From contig WFMF01000239.1 of assembly GCA_011033025.1 (NCBI GenBank), forward strand, positions 186,001-250,000: a stretch of DNA of 64,000 nt, written 5' to 3'. Source of the stretch: Beroe forskalii (Eukaryota > Ctenophora > Nuda > Beroida > Beroidae). The notes below the pieces were generated by a model, which saw nothing but the letters and a program-made list of their open reading frames with translations, made no database searches and was not told the DNA's origin. Below are positions 23,375 through 36,329 of this stretch, piece after piece (the stretch's first letter is position 1; each line of letters opens with the position of its first letter). A program made the translations under genes and the position numbers.

Positions 23375-25775
23375 ATGAACCGTGGTATTGTAGCTCTAGT
23401 CACGGGTGGAGCGTCAGGATTAGGACTAGCCACTGTGAGACATGTTCTGAAGATGGGTGGCAAGGCTGTCATTGCTGATCTACCCTCTTCCAATGGGGCA
23501 GTGCTAGCCGAGGAGATGTCCAAGGATTGCAGGTTAACACTTTATCACGAGATCTGCCATATTTGAGTTTCTGAGCTTTTGGCACGGGCGTTTGTTGATA
23601 ATTCAGCGCGTGATTTCATCAAATTTCTTTTACTGCGAATCAGCCCAAATAACCCCAAATAAACCCATTTTTGTTTTAGGTTTGCTCCAGTGGACGTTAC
23701 CGATGAAGGCAGTGTTAGAGATGCCTTAGATCTAGCTGTCAAAGAACTGGGTCCCATCACTTCTGCAGTAAGCTGTGCTGGTATTGCTACTGCCGGACTG
23801 ACTTACTCCAAACGAGGTACCCACAAACCCACTTGCCTGTTTTGCTTAAGCTTTATTAGTGCTTAAGCGGAATCGGGTGAGATGCGAAACTTTTTTAGTG
23901 ATTTATATTTCATAAGTTTGAGGAGCCATTCTAATAAGCTTTAATTAGTTATCGATTCCCAGGGCCTGCATCTCTGGAGGATTTCCAGCGAGCAGTCAAC
24001 GTGAACTTGGTCGGAACTTTCAACGTGTGTAGACTGGCGGCAGAAAAGATGGCTGCTCAGGATCCATATAATGAGAGTGGGGAAAGAGGTAGGTTACTAT
24101 TAGACAACATGATCTTATATCACTCTGAAACCAGGTTACTATTAGACAACATGATCTTATATCACTCTGAAACCAATCTGACATCATCAGTTCACTCCTC
24201 AAACTTTACTTTTATACTTTACTTTGACACAGTTTAACTCTGATCGACTATCACAACTTCCCTTTGACGTTGCTTCATCCTGCCACCATCGTCGATAAAA
24301 TTGCACAATCTGACTAAGTCAATTACCTCAATACATCATCCTTTAGGGCTCCTAACATAGCTTTATCCATGAGAAAATAATGTGTTATTGTTCCAGTAAA
24401 GGTATGGATCAATTCAATCACAAGCGAGCACAAGACAATTTGTAATCTTCATATTAGCAAGCCCAAACGAGAAATTGGCGGCGAGATATCGTCATCATCA
24501 TGGCGCAGTGAAGTTACTCGATGACGCCTCACCGCCTATTTCTCGCCCACATAAGTTATTGGTTCTATCCATGTTATTTGCTCAGGAGTTCTTATCAATA
24601 CGGCGAGTGTAGCAGCGTTCGAAGGGCAGCGCGGTCAGGCAGGATACGCCGCCAGCAAGGGCGGCGTCAGAGCACTCACTATCGTCCTGTCACGTGATCT
24701 GGCGGCGTTTGGCATCAGAGCCTGCACCATCGCTCCTGGTAGGTTGTGATGTAGTGATGAGTATTGTGTGGACTTCTTGGATTGAAAGTTTGTCTCTAAA
24801 GTTCTAAAAAATGTTCAAAATGTTCTGAATGTTCTAAATGTTCTAAATGTTCTAAATGTTCTAAATGTTCTAAATGATCTAAATGTTCTAAATGTTCTAA
24901 ATGTTCTAAAGTTCTAATTTTCTAAAGTTCTAATTTATCAATACTATACACTTGAGATTTACCATACCACCCAATTCGTAAAGCGTAATTTTTATCGCAT
25001 CACTGCTGAACAGCCGGTAATATAAGCATGTAATTGCATTGGTAAGTTGGTGGATAACAGAGGTTTGTAACCTAAGACTATTTGAGTTTTTGAACCTAGG
25101 TGCTACTTAATGATGCAAGAAGTTAATCCAAATATTTTATATTATAGCATTATACGTACTTACTTTCTGCTTTACTGCAGTAGTTATGTGGGAATTGCGA
25201 CAAATTTGTCGATTAGAATTAGATCAATTATTCCTTATTCAGTTATTTATTTAAGTCGGTTTTACACGTATATTGACTTATTGACTTCTACCCACAGTAA
25301 CTCAATAACATTTAAATGTAATGAAAATAGTGGTATTTCTAACACCATCGCTCCTGGTGTTATAGAGACCCCAATGATGGCTGGAATGAGAGATGATATC
25401 AAGGCTGGTCTAGCGGCTGCAGTACCCTTCCCTAAACGGCTGGGACAACCAGGTCAGTAGAGATAGTTTGAAAGAGCTTAACTGCAAACAGTTTCATTTT
25501 TCAGGAATTTCCACTAGGATGGTTACTGTAATTACTGATTCCAATAATTTGCAATCACATTGAACTGCGGTTTGCCATATTTCATTACGCCTTTCTAATC
25601 GTTATTCCATCTTATCAATCCTTCCACGTGCGATTAAACATACGAAACGACAAAAGTGGTATAACCCATCTTATCACCCCTAGAGGAGTACGGTTCACTG
25701 GCACACCACATCATGACGAACGGTTACCTCAACGGAGAGACTATCCGAATGGACGGGGCACTACGTATGACGTAA
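23375..25775 (+). CDS. HSD17B10: HSD17B10, 3-hydroxyacyl-CoA dehydrogenase type 2 (SDR family)
   Basis: Mitochondrial NAD-dependent short-chain dehydrogenase. It oxidises hydroxyacyl-CoA (isoleucine breakdown) and hydroxysteroids, and in animals is also the SDR subunit of mitochondrial RNase P. Six exons: 23375-23532, 23680-23816, 23963-24088, 24586-24738, 25357 (or 25366)-25452, 25684-25775. The NAD-binding glycine motif is TGGASGLG near residue 11. The catalytic region reads [20 protein letters not shown] then SKGG, giving the Ser-Tyr-Lys set. The SDR signature after strand 6 is [12 protein letters not shown], and the C-terminus ([17 protein letters not shown]) matches the family. An acceptor-like CTGCTGCAG lies 13 bases before the ATG. 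The start of exon 5 is odd: a 16-base repeat spans the junction, and the canonical acceptor would delete GVI (see findings). The length (about 250 residues) is normal. Confidence 0.92.
24091..24174. repeat. 42-bp perfect tandem duplication at the start of HSD17B10 intron 3
   Basis: The unit beginning AGGTTACTATTAGACAACAT and ending CACTCTGAAACC occurs twice back to back, starting two bases after the donor. The second copy carries its own AG|GTTACT, a possible extra donor. Confidence 0.9.
24805..24925. repeat. 9-bp tandem array (AAATGTTCT)n in HSD17B10 intron 4
   Basis: Roughly a dozen units of TGTTCTAAA with few variants (one TGATCTAAA, some shortened). Non-coding. Confidence 0.9.
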
Positions 25776-26441
25776 AGTATCACGTGTTAGGGCAGTTAGG
25801 ATTCAATTGACTATAGAGATTTCTATAATTGTCTCTATACAGGAGTTGTCGTCGTTATGTACTTTTGGTACCCTTTTTGTCGCCATAGATACCATTCAGA
25901 AATGTCAGATAACAGATTTTTTAGTTGTCGCTATTTATAATATTTCTTATCTTCATCAATAAATTTTAATGTAAATTTGTAAAGTCTACATGTGTACTGT
26001 AGTTACTGAGTTATAGCAAAAAATAGGTATAAATTATTAAAAGCTACCATAGATTATCATTGTTGTTATTATCAAAATTTGTTATTTAGTGATAGAATTC
26101 ATGTGAATTATGTACTGTGTTGTGTAATTTTGTATTAAACAGATAAGAGGCTTAGTTGCTCAACCAGGGCACCTCTTCGTTTCAACATTACTTTACATTA
26201 ACACTGAATGAATATTACTAAAAAATTGGAAGCTGACCGAATCAATCTCTGTACTGTTTACAATACTCTCAATACTTTTAAATAGCTTCGTAGCATTCTC
26301 AGTAAAAGTCTTTCATCACAGTCACAACCTAATAAGATGTTTAAAGTTTAATTTTAATCTTTTAATGACTAGAATGAACTACATATAATATTCCATACAA
26401 TGAAACCTCTTTAATAGCATATTAAATTAACTAACTGAGGA
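25776..26441. other. HSD17B10 3' region and UXT upstream DNA
   Basis: AT-rich, no gene. Possible polyadenylation signals (CAATAAATT near 25959, ATTAAAC near 26135) probably end the HSD17B10 transcript. The UXT promoter should be in the right half. Confidence 0.55.
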
Positions 26442-26972
26442 ATGGCATATTATGACTACAATGAAGAAAGTGTACTCATAAACCAACGTGAAGTCGAAGT
26501 TTCCTCTGGTATCCCCGATAAAGTCCTCAAATATGAAGAGTTCGTCAACGAAGTCCTGAAAAACGACCTCAAACATGTTCTTGAGGAACGGGACAAAGTT
26601 TTTGATGAAATAGCTGAGTACAGTAAACTACAAACTGCTATAGAACGACTGAAAAGCATCGAAAAACGACCTATTAAGTCTAAAATTGATGTAGGGTGCA
26701 GCTTCTACATGCAGGCGGAAGTGAAGAACACTGAGTACATTTTTGTTGATATTGGAATGGGTCTACATGTTCAGTTGACAATGGACGAGGCTTTGAAATT
26801 CTTGAAAAAGAAGATAGATCAGTTGACTGTGAAATCAGAACATTTAACAGATAAAAGCTTAGACATAAAGGCTCGTATAAAACTTATTTTGGAAGCCCTT
26901 GCCGAGTTACAAGGACTTAATACCACAAAGGATTCGTTAAGGGAAAAGTTGAGGTATGATGTTTTTAGCTAG
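26442..26972 (+). CDS. UXT: UXT (prefoldin-like alpha subunit)
   Basis: A 176-residue intronless frame. KVLKYEEFVNEVLKNDLK, the coiled coil LEERDKVFDEIAEYSKL, then VDVGCSFYMQ-like DVGCSFYMQAEV and the second helix MDEALKFLKKKIDQL with LILEALAELQGL at the end follow human UXT almost block for block (KVLRYETFISDVLQRDL; VDLGCNFFVDT; LAEALKFIDRK; MLLEGLRELQGL). The architecture is the alpha-prefoldin one: two helices of a coiled coil joined by a beta hairpin. UXT is part of the URI/R2TP prefoldin-like complex and also acts as a transcription cofactor. Residues after LQGL (about 15) have no counterpart in human. A GT at AG|GTATGA (26953) could mark an alternative donor. FANCA starts 325 bases downstream on the same strand. 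Confidence 0.88.
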   Translation: MAYYDYNEESVLINQREVEVSSGIPDKVLKYEEFVNEVLKNDLKHVLEERDKVFDEIAEYSKLQTAIERLKSIEKRPIKSKIDVGCSFYMQAEVKNTEYIFVDIGMGLHVQLTMDEALKFLKKKIDQLTVKSEHLTDKSLDIKARIKLILEALAELQGLNTTKDSLREKLRYDVFS

Positions 26973-27297
26973 CATAATTTTTGGCTTGCCTGAGATTTAT
27001 TATCTACTTTTCTGCTCTCATTTAAATCTAAAAACTTTAATTTATATTCTTTATTCAAATTTAAATAAGTTGTGATTGTAATTCATCAATTTCATTTCAT
27101 TTTAATTATTGAGTGTTTTCTTGCTTGATTGTGTGATGTATGTGTACCATACTTGTTAATCATATTTTTCCCCAAAACCAATTGTATCATCATGAATTTC
27201 AGTGAATTTTCCTGCGATATTCGTTACTTTTGGGAGGTTTTTTTAAATGTGTTCAACCTAATGACGTTAGTTTTAAGTTTAACTCGAATATGTTCAG

Positions 27298-30200
27298 ATG
27301 ACTGAAGAAGTAACCACGCTCAAGTTTGTTATCCCAAAAACAAGTGCTCTTGACCCCGAAGAAGCAACCAGAAGAGCAAAGAAAATACTAGAAACTGTGA
27401 TTGATGAAAGAAAGGTTCAAGAAGAAACTCGGGAACTGTTGGCAGAAATTTCTTTGAAGAGATCAAAGAGAAAGCGAAAAGCTGCTCCCAATGAAGATTG
27501 CTCTACATTAAAAGATGAATACACTGATGAAATGGTAGATGCATTGAAAGAAGTTTTGTCTGAATCTTGTCAAAGATCCTGCTCATCTGGAATGGAGAAC
27601 CATCTCTCTGGTGACCCTCAAGACTTCATAGATTTGATAGAATCTTCAGATGGCACTCAATTTAATGTTCACGAATTGCTTAACGCCATTAGACAAGTCC
27701 CTGATTTTAGTGACAGCATTATCCAGAATATTATGACACTTCTAAATAAAAATTTGGTGAGCTTTCATGACCTGGTAAAAGTGCTGAATGACAAGGACTT
27801 TGATAAAATTGGTCAGTTTGTCATGAAACAAGGAGAAAAGTCTGATCAGGACAAATTGTTGAAATTTTTTGCCAGTGATTCTTGTCAAAAGTCAAGAAGT
27901 ACTTCAATTTTTGTTAAATCAATCATAGATTGTCAAAGTTTGAAGGCAGATGGTTTTGATCTTGAAGTATCTGCAAATGATCTCATACCGGCTTTACTTC
28001 ACTATGAGAAGTCCTGCAGTATTGAAGATTTCTACTCAAACCTGATCAATATTCACAAGAGTGAACCTTTTCAAAGCCAGGTGCAACGATTATCAGAACT
28101 GCTTTCATCTACTCCAACAGACCAAATATTCAGTATCATCACCACGACATGTACCATTTTTGATGCTAACCCAAAACTTTTTGTGGCATTGTGGTGCTTC
28201 ATTATTCAAAAAGAAGACTCTCAGGCTTTAAAATTTGATTTCACATCCGAGTTTCTAAGAAGTGCTTTATCTAGACTGCACCGACATAGCTTCCTTCTCT
28301 CACTCCTATTGATTCGTGTTCTTGATTTAGTTGGGAGCAGACCTTATAGTGATAGCTATCAGCTCTATTTCGGGAATGGATCTACTCACATAACATCATC
28401 TAAGTCTGTAGAGTTCATCATAGACACCTTTACATCGTTAGTTCCTCACGAGATTGGAATATATCTCAAACATCACATCCACCTTCCTCTGAGAGGTGGC
28501 GCTAAGTTCAAAGACAAGCTGGAGCAGTACATAATGCTGGCCAAGACAAGGATGAAAGATTTCAATTTGATTGAAATGGACAAAAGTGTCATAAACGATG
28601 TCGAGAAGGCAATAAGTTCATTTAAGAAGAAGAAATCTATCCCATCATTTGTCATCGAAGCTAGCATATTCAAGAAACAGTATTACACCAACCATTTTCT
28701 CCCATTTCTGCTAAAAGAAAACTCAGTTGAAGATGAAGAAGGGCGGTTAAGGCTAGTTGCTGCCCTGACTACAGTTAACAAAATTCCTAAATCTGTCACT
28801 GCTAATACTGCTCCTGACGTTCTGGAGATATCTCCCTCTGTAAGTCTGTCTGATGCAATTGCCAGTCTGCCAACACGTGGCTTGGAGGTAAAGGATACGA
28901 TCTATAGAATGTGTTCTTCATCTTGTGATGAAACCACATTGAAAGAACTAATCAGAACTGTGTGTCTTGAATGCCAAAATATTGACTCAGTCATGTTTCT
29001 GAAGGATTTTGCAATCCTGCATAATTTGCGAGAATCATTTCAGAATTGTGTCAAATCATTGCTACTAGATGAGTCAGATCCAGATCGAATAATGCCGCTT
29101 CTAGTGCTATTTGACTATTCTATAAGTTCTAAGATTATGAGGGCAATGATTCTGAAGGACAGATCTCTGTACAAAACAATACCCGAGGAACTTGAAGAAC
29201 AATTTCTACACATAATTGTCCTGGGCAAAACTAGTGAAAATCCAGAGTTCATCTTGCCTGATGCTGTAGCTAAGCAACTTTCAGTTCAGAAACTTTGTGA
29301 AATAATCACCTGGTGGCCATATGATAGAAATGAAATCGATGAGTTTCAAGTATGTGTATCTCGAATTCTTGACCGAGTTACTTCTCACCAACCCAGTAAC
29401 GAAGTTTGTCTGAGCCTGTTTAAATGTTGTCTCACGCTAAACGTCTTACCCTATGTTACATCTTCATTCCTTACTCTTATTCCTGCCGTGACTTTCACTA
29501 AACTATGGGTATACGAAGGTCTTGCACAAGTTTTACTGCCGTTGTACAAAGGAAATGCTGAGAAACCTGTGTCAAAAATCCAGGAAATCTTTGGAAGATT
29601 CTTCAAACTTGTAAACGTGATCAAGTCTTCTTTGCTATACCGCTGTGGTTCATTCAAAAGCATAGACAATCTACTGAGTGTCCTGGACAGTTACAAGATC
29701 TATATCACAACTGAGGGCCATCTCCTGGAGTATCCTATAACTCTCACTATTGTTAGGTAAATTCATTAATTTAACTTTGCAAATAAGAAATTATAATGAC
29801 ACAATTTTTTAAGCTTGTTCATATCATTGATTTGACGTTTCGTGCTATAACTATAAGGTTCAACAGATTGATCCCTATGTTTCTGATAGTATTAACAAAT
29901 TTCAGGGCAGTTCAAGATGCAACTCTGTTCAACTTGCTGTGTGAGAAGTCTCCGACTTTCCTCATATCTTGTGTTTACTACATCGAGGATCTTTCCAAAG
30001 TCAGAGAATCCCATTTCCTGAAATCAAACACAATGGTTCTTGGGGCTGTTGATTTTCTGAAGGTATTTGAATCGTGTCTATATTATCAGTGTATTATCAT
30101 ATCGTGATCAATGCCCTTTTGTCCGTGTGGTCTTTTCCTAACGATCAAATACAGAGAATACCAGTTACTGACTCAGAACCAATAACTTGAACTTTCTTCA

Positions 30201-32042
30201 GAAGTTAGAAAAAGGAGGAATTAGCTCGAACGATATTCCAGAGGATGGCCTCTGCCCTCAGATTGGTGTTTGCTGGTTCCTGGTATTTGCTGAAAAGCAC
30301 GTCTCCGAATTTAGTGTGAGTTTCAGAATAAATTCAAATCAACTTCTTTCCGATTTTTGAATATATTTCTTTGGATATGATAGGTCAACTGGACTTGTAT
30401 AAAACTTCGAATAGAACTAATAATCAAATTTTCGATGAGTAGTATATTTTACTAACAATGTTTTCAGAGGATCGCATTCAACAGTTCTATAGCAGAGGGT
30501 TACCTCACTGCGATGTTCTACTCATACTCCAGTCTTTGGCTCGCAGGTTTTTGTCTTTCGTTTTCTGCCCTTACTGAACTTCTTATTTCCTTTTTCCCCT
30601 CCTTTTGTCCCATTTTGTCCCTCCTTCCATCTTGACTGTAAATCTTATTTTCACTCAGATGACCTGTTTTGTTGAGCAGTGAAATAATCAAATTGGTGAT
30701 TCTTCCCTCCGCAGGAAGTCTGAAGGAGCATCACTTGACATGTCTAGGAGAACTCGCTATCCGGTCATCTCACTACCACCGTACATACACTGCTCCACTG
30801 CTGGAGAAGTGTAGTCCTTCCAACCCACTGCTGGCTCAACACTTCTCTGGTAAGTTTGTCTTACATTTTAACTGAAGTAGTTTATTGTACTCTGCAGCCA
30901 TCTTTGATCTGTTCCTTTGATCTTTTGATCTTTGTTCCATGCAAATTGTTATCAATTCTGGTCTGTTATAGTCCGGTGTAGGTTTCACCGCCTAGAGAAT
31001 ACAGTTGATATATTTACATGATCATGTCTTTTTAAGATTTTAAAGCATATAACTAAACGTACATAACAAACTATGAAAACGAATAATAACCTTATGTCAA
31101 TCTACAGAGCTACAGTTAATACACGCTCTACATTGTACACACTGTGTACACACTGTGTATTTCAAGGTGTATACTACATATAGCCTCACGATAGTTATGA
31201 TTCCTTAGAATAAAACTTTTAGTAGTCCTGGAAACTATTGGACTATGAGAGGAAAGTTAATATTCATCACTTTATCACGTAGCATTTACTAAAGGTTTTA
31301 CGAATTTTGCTTGCCAAGATTTTATTGCTCATTAAAGTCTTGAAGATTTTAATAAGGAGCCCTTACTTCAATTCATTCACTTTTGATTATATTCACCGTA
31401 ACTATAACATGCTTTTGATTGCTTGAATTCATGAATTGGTTCAAAGAGGAGCATTGGTAATTATAGTTCAATCGATTTATTGCCTATCAATAATGAATGC
31501 TTTTGAATTATAAATTCACCGTTTGAACTGACGTTGATTAGGTATCCTTTGATCACAGGATACAAATCGAGTAAGATCTTCTACTTGCTGTATCTTGGTG
31601 GTTTAGCAGCGTGTTGTACCGTCAGCTTTGACAAGGAATCCAGGGAAGATGTCTTGCTACTCGCTAGGAAATCATACCAACAGGTTACCGCTTTCCTGAC
31701 TTAACCCTTTTTGGACATTGTGACCGGTGCCGATGATTAAACCATTTTTATTGAATTCACTTAGTTGGCTTGATATTTCAATATTTCAATTTTCAGTGGT
31801 GCTATGGGAATCCGGATTGAATAAAATATCAAGTTTTTGCTCACGTTCTCCCTGCCCAGGCACAGCGTCTAGTGTACGACAACCTTTCCACTATGCAAAC
31901 CATGCAGGACTTCATGGTATCACTAGTCCGATCTAACGACAGGGAGGCTCTTGTTACAGCTGCTAAACTCTTCATCGCTGCTCTCTGTAGACCCTTCTCA
32001 ATGATTGATGCAACGTCTGGGAATAGCAGCAAAAGGGGTTGA
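27298..32042 (+). CDS. FANCA: FANCA (Fanconi anaemia core complex subunit A)
   Basis: Exons 27298-29756, 29906-30062, 30202-30315, 30468-30546, 30715-30849, 31559-31683 and 31860-32042 join in phase to 1,083 residues; human has 1,455. The diagnostic block is at residues ~430-475: MDKSVINDVEKAISSF ... IPSFVIEASIFKKQYYTNHF then LPFLL. Human FANCA has DVEKAI ... [20 protein letters not shown] at the same place. Shortly after comes LTTVNKIPKSV (human IESLKRADKIPPSLY). ITWWPYDRNEI in the second half resembles SALVWWPSLEPV. A basic cluster RSKRKRKAAP lies near residue 65, a candidate nuclear signal. FANCA is a helical-repeat scaffold of the ubiquitin ligase that monoubiquitinates FANCD2-FANCI during cross-link repair. 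Exon 1 is unusually long (2.46 kb). A TTCAG acceptor directly touches the ATG. The first 60 residues have no recognisable counterpart. I rely on the central block, so confidence is good but not absolute. Confidence 0.8.
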
Positions 32043-32360
32043 TGACACAGGAGAAAGGGACTTTCAATCCATTTACTTTAACTATCAGTTGCCTCAAGCT
32101 CATAAGGATGAGAATTTTATAGTTTGTGTTTCTACTTTTTATCATTTGATCAATCTATTTTAACTATTCATTTCTATTTAATTTCTTTTGTAGTTTGAGA
32201 ATATTGTTTTGGAGAATTGCTGTGTTTCATTATTCGTTTTCTTTGATTTCGCTTTTCTATTCTTCAGTAATCAATCCCTGCTAAATTGATAATATAAAAT
32301 TTCATCCCTTTATTTACATTATTGACTCTAACCCCCGTTCTCCACATAGCTCTCCTCTAA

Positions 32361-32841
<481 letters not shown>

Positions 32842-33744
32842 TCGGAGAGGGCAGGTTGTTCTGGGAGTGATGATATTGTCCGGAGTCGATGACAGCAGAT
32901 ATTTTTGTTACTCATTGGTTTCCAACCACTAAACGTCGCCCATTCATGCCCGAAGAAATTAAATTTCATAAATTCTATGAAGCTGATGGTGCCCCTTATT
33001 AACGTTTGGAGCTGTCAACGATGTTCTTATCAGTGCTTGTATGGTAGTACGGTCATCGGTTGAAATATTAATATATTTATTAACTTCTTGATAAATCTGT
33101 CAGAAAAAGTCATTTGATGGCTGAAGGTTCTCGACTTTCTTGAAATAAATCGAAGGAACTTTACACCTATGTACCTAATTCTACCTTATTTTTACAGTTT
33201 TTAGATCGACATTCGTTTTCTTATATGCAATGTCCATTTTCTAGAATTATGCAGTTTCATGCTATTTATCATGTCATTTGATATTTATCGGTTGAAATAG
33301 GTCATGATTTACTGATTTAATGAAATTTTAGCCCTGTGTCGTCATCCATTTCTGCGATAAGGAAAATTTTCATGGATTTATGGACTCATTTTCACCTAAT
33401 TTCTTTGTCAATTGTTGCAGAAATGGCCCAGCACTGCTTTTAATTTTATTTGAAATAATATAATTTTAACTTTATTATTTTAACTGAGCTTTTTTGCCTC
33501 CATTCACATTCCAATTCATTGGTGTCTATTTACTTCATTTTGCGTACATTTGTTGTTATAACTTTATAACTGTTACAAACTCATCTTTTATTTATCGATT
33601 GGCACTGATTAGCAATGAAAAGATGAAATCACAAATTTGACCACTTAATTTCATATAGTAAACTTTGTCTTACAATCACAGAATTTAACCGATTTCTCAC
33701 CCAATAACATTAACCACTCCCATTCAACTGAGGTCTAGCTCAGG
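32842..33744. other. SNRPF 3' region and peroxiredoxin upstream DNA
   Basis: AT-rich, no gene. A GAAATAAATC signal at about 33142 could end SNRPF. The region finishes in GTCTAGCTCAG one base before the peroxiredoxin ATG, which reads as a splice acceptor, so part of this may be a 5' UTR intron. Confidence 0.55.
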
Positions 33745-34422
33745 ATGTTCAGCACCTTGGCACGTGCCAGTTCACGTCTCCTCCAAACCTCTGCCCGGCG
33801 TATCCTAGCAACGCCTGCCTCCCTAACCCGCCACATCGCCTCCATCCCTAACCCCGCCCCCGCCTTCACCTGCCAAGCTGTAGTGCCGGGCGGCGAGTTC
33901 AAGGAGGTCTCCCTCTCTGACTACGCGGGCAAGTACGTGCTCCTCTTCTTCTACCCGCTGGACTTCACCTTTGTGTGCCCTACTGAAATCACAGCTTTCA
34001 GTGACAGATCCGCTGAGTTTGACGCTCTGAACTGCCAGGTTCTGGCATGCTCGGTGGACTCCCACTTCTCTCACTTGGCATGGTGCAACCAGCCTCGGAA
34101 CGAGGGGGGTCTGGGTGACATGAACATCCCTATCCTGGCAGACCTCAACAAGACCATAGCCCGCGACTACGGAGTGTTGTTGGAACCCGCGGGCATCGCC
34201 CTGCGGGGTCTCTTCGTGATCGACAAAGCGGGAAACGTACGACACATCACGGTGAATGATCTGCCCATTGGACGGAGTGTGGATGAAGCACTGCGGACGG
34301 TGAAAGCGCTGCAGTTCGTGGAGGAGCATGGGGAGGTGTGTCCGGCTAACTGGACACCTGGGGGTAGCACCATTAAACCGGGGGTCCAGGAGAGCAAGGA
34401 GTACTTCGAGAAGGAGCACTAA
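33745..34422 (+). CDS. PRDX3: Typical 2-Cys peroxiredoxin with mitochondrial presequence (PRDX3-like)
   Basis: An intronless 225-residue frame. Residues 1-33 are rich in R, S, A and L without acids ([20 protein letters not shown]), a good mitochondrial targeting peptide. The catalytic core follows: [13 protein letters not shown] with the peroxidatic Cys at ~78, the GGLG loop ([16 protein letters not shown]), and the resolving Cys at ~199 (HGEVCPANW). The tail ends EYFEKEH. GGLG and the C-terminal YF together mark the sensitive class, inactivated by excess peroxide. The enzyme reduces hydrogen peroxide with thioredoxin as donor. The ATG sits one base after an acceptor-like CTCAG. The coding DNA is noticeably GC-richer than the flanks, which suggests strong codon selection. 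Absence of introns could mean retroposition, but genes in this region are often intron-poor. Confidence 0.93.
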   Translation: MFSTLARASSRLLQTSARRILATPASLTRHIASIPNPAPAFTCQAVVPGGEFKEVSLSDYAGKYVLLFFYPLDFTFVCPTEITAFSDRSAEFDALNCQVLACSVDSHFSHLAWCNQPRNEGGLGDMNIPILADLNKTIARDYGVLLEPAGIALRGLFVIDKAGNVRHITVNDLPIGRSVDEALRTVKALQFVEEHGEVCPANWTPGGSTIKPGVQESKEYFEKEH

Positions 34423-36329
34423 AAGGAGGGTTTTCTGTGAGGGAAGAGGGGTGCTGTTGCTGTGAGAAGAGGAGGGGTGCTGGGGAAGAGCACTAAGTGG
34501 AAGTTTGGATTTGAGGGAAGAGGGGCACTAGGTTTGGAAGCGTGGAGAACTGTTCTCAAAAGCTTAGGTCATTAAAAGGGACTAAGTGAGGTTTAGTGTG
34601 AGAACTAAGTTGCTTGTAGGAGATTTGATATTTCGGAAAGAAATTGGGACAGAGGGGACTGTTAGTAATGCTTTTATAAGAAAATCAGGAGTTTTGAATA
34701 ATCGTGATTTTGTGGTTTAGATAGTCTATGGCTGGTCATGTATAAAGACATTATTTATCAAAATACAATTCGTTCTAAGTATCTCCATCCCTATTATTCA
34801 CGTTTTTATGTATAAGTATGTGTTAGGTGTCCAGTAGTGCTTCTTTCAGAAGCACTACTGATTACGCTTAAGTGTATCAGATATTTGTCGTACTATCTAT
34901 TATATGTTTTACTCGATAATCCATAGTTTTGTGTGTTAACTCAAACAGAAGTTCTTGCAAATATTATACGTGTTTTCTACATTCTTACATTTATTGTCTG
35001 CCTATAATGCTCTAGCCACTGACCAAAGTATACGCATAAATCGAAGTTAAGGTCGTTCAAAAATTTTAGAATCCTACTATCGCCATTTATAAAGCGTGGA
35101 ATTTATTTACTAACCATATTTATGTTGATTGTTAAACTGTTTTGTTAGAAAAGTGCAATATTTGATAAAAATTAAAATGTGTTTACTCTGTGTTTAGATA
35201 TTATGTAGATACCTAGATAAGAATTTCACGTACTCAGATGTAATAAATGTATAAAATTTCTAAAATATCTGTAATCATATTAAAAGTTTTTTTCAGAACT
35301 CGAAGGATTTATCACTACTACATAAGTACATAAGAACATAATACTATAAGTACAAGGAATTTTGCTTGTCACTGAGTGACTGCATGCTCAAATACAATGA
35401 AGTAATGATAGCTCGCAATAGCATTGCACAATGTTAAGATGTTACCAAATCAACCTGCCTTACATCATTCCTCTGACGTTGTAAAGTAGTAAGATGCTTC
35501 GTTGTGCCTCTCTTGATTCTCGAGTACTTTCAAACATCGATCGATAAATTAGCTGTGTGATGATACCGTTTTAATAAGCGAAGTCTCGTGGAAAGTCAAC
35601 ATTTGCAATTCAATACCTACACGATAATGGTTTCTTGAATATGTAACCCTTGTAACATTTATAGCGTGATAATATGAGCACATTGGCTTTTATTCAGTTG
35701 GTAGCGATCGATGATTGTTCATTTTAGTTTTGTGCTTTTATCATCGGCCGAACTACCGACTTACCGAAACCAAATAGTTTAACCGATTCATTTCATAATA
35801 ACTTCATTACATTCTCTACTGCAACATAACTTCCAGTAATTGTAATAGTCTTTACTCTCTAGAATAGCAAAATACTATTCAAAAGATTCAAAGAAGCAAA
35901 TTAGCTCTTCAATGAGGCAAATTAAGTATATTTACATATTACGTAGGTATTTCAATATTTCTACTCTTTGATCTCTCCTATTCTCCTTTTGTTCTGATTT
36001 CTAGGTACTTAGGTATTGTATTGACTGTAACTTAGCACTATAGTATCTACCTCGATCTCTCTGCCATCGCCGATTCCGTCTTACGAATTAATGTGTCGCT
36101 AAATTCTGTTTACCACCCAGGATAGAATGTGAACACCTTCGTTCCTTCCAAGAATCTACCAGCTTCCACATCAAGGCTAAAGCAGCCATGCTACTAGTCA
36201 CATAAACCCGTCACCTCTCAAAGGGATCATTTAAAACCCTCCAAATCTATCAGAAGTTGACACCCTCCCCTCTCTCTCCATATAAATCAGGACAACATTC
36301 CAGTATTCCAGTTGCGGGTACCCCTCACC
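34423..36329. other. AT-rich intergenic DNA before AMFR
   Basis: Bases 34423-34560 repeat a GGGAAGAGGGG/AGCACTAA word several times, as if the end of the peroxiredoxin gene (GAGCACTAAAAGG) had been partially re-duplicated. An inverted pair AGTAGTGCTTC/GAAGCACTACT is at 34832-34858. Beyond that, nothing recognisable to the AMFR start. Confidence 0.5.

Noticed and set aside
33823-34419. 198-residue minus-strand frame opposite the peroxiredoxin
   Set aside because: Typical antisense shadow of a GC-rich coding sequence. The plus strand holds the complete enzyme.
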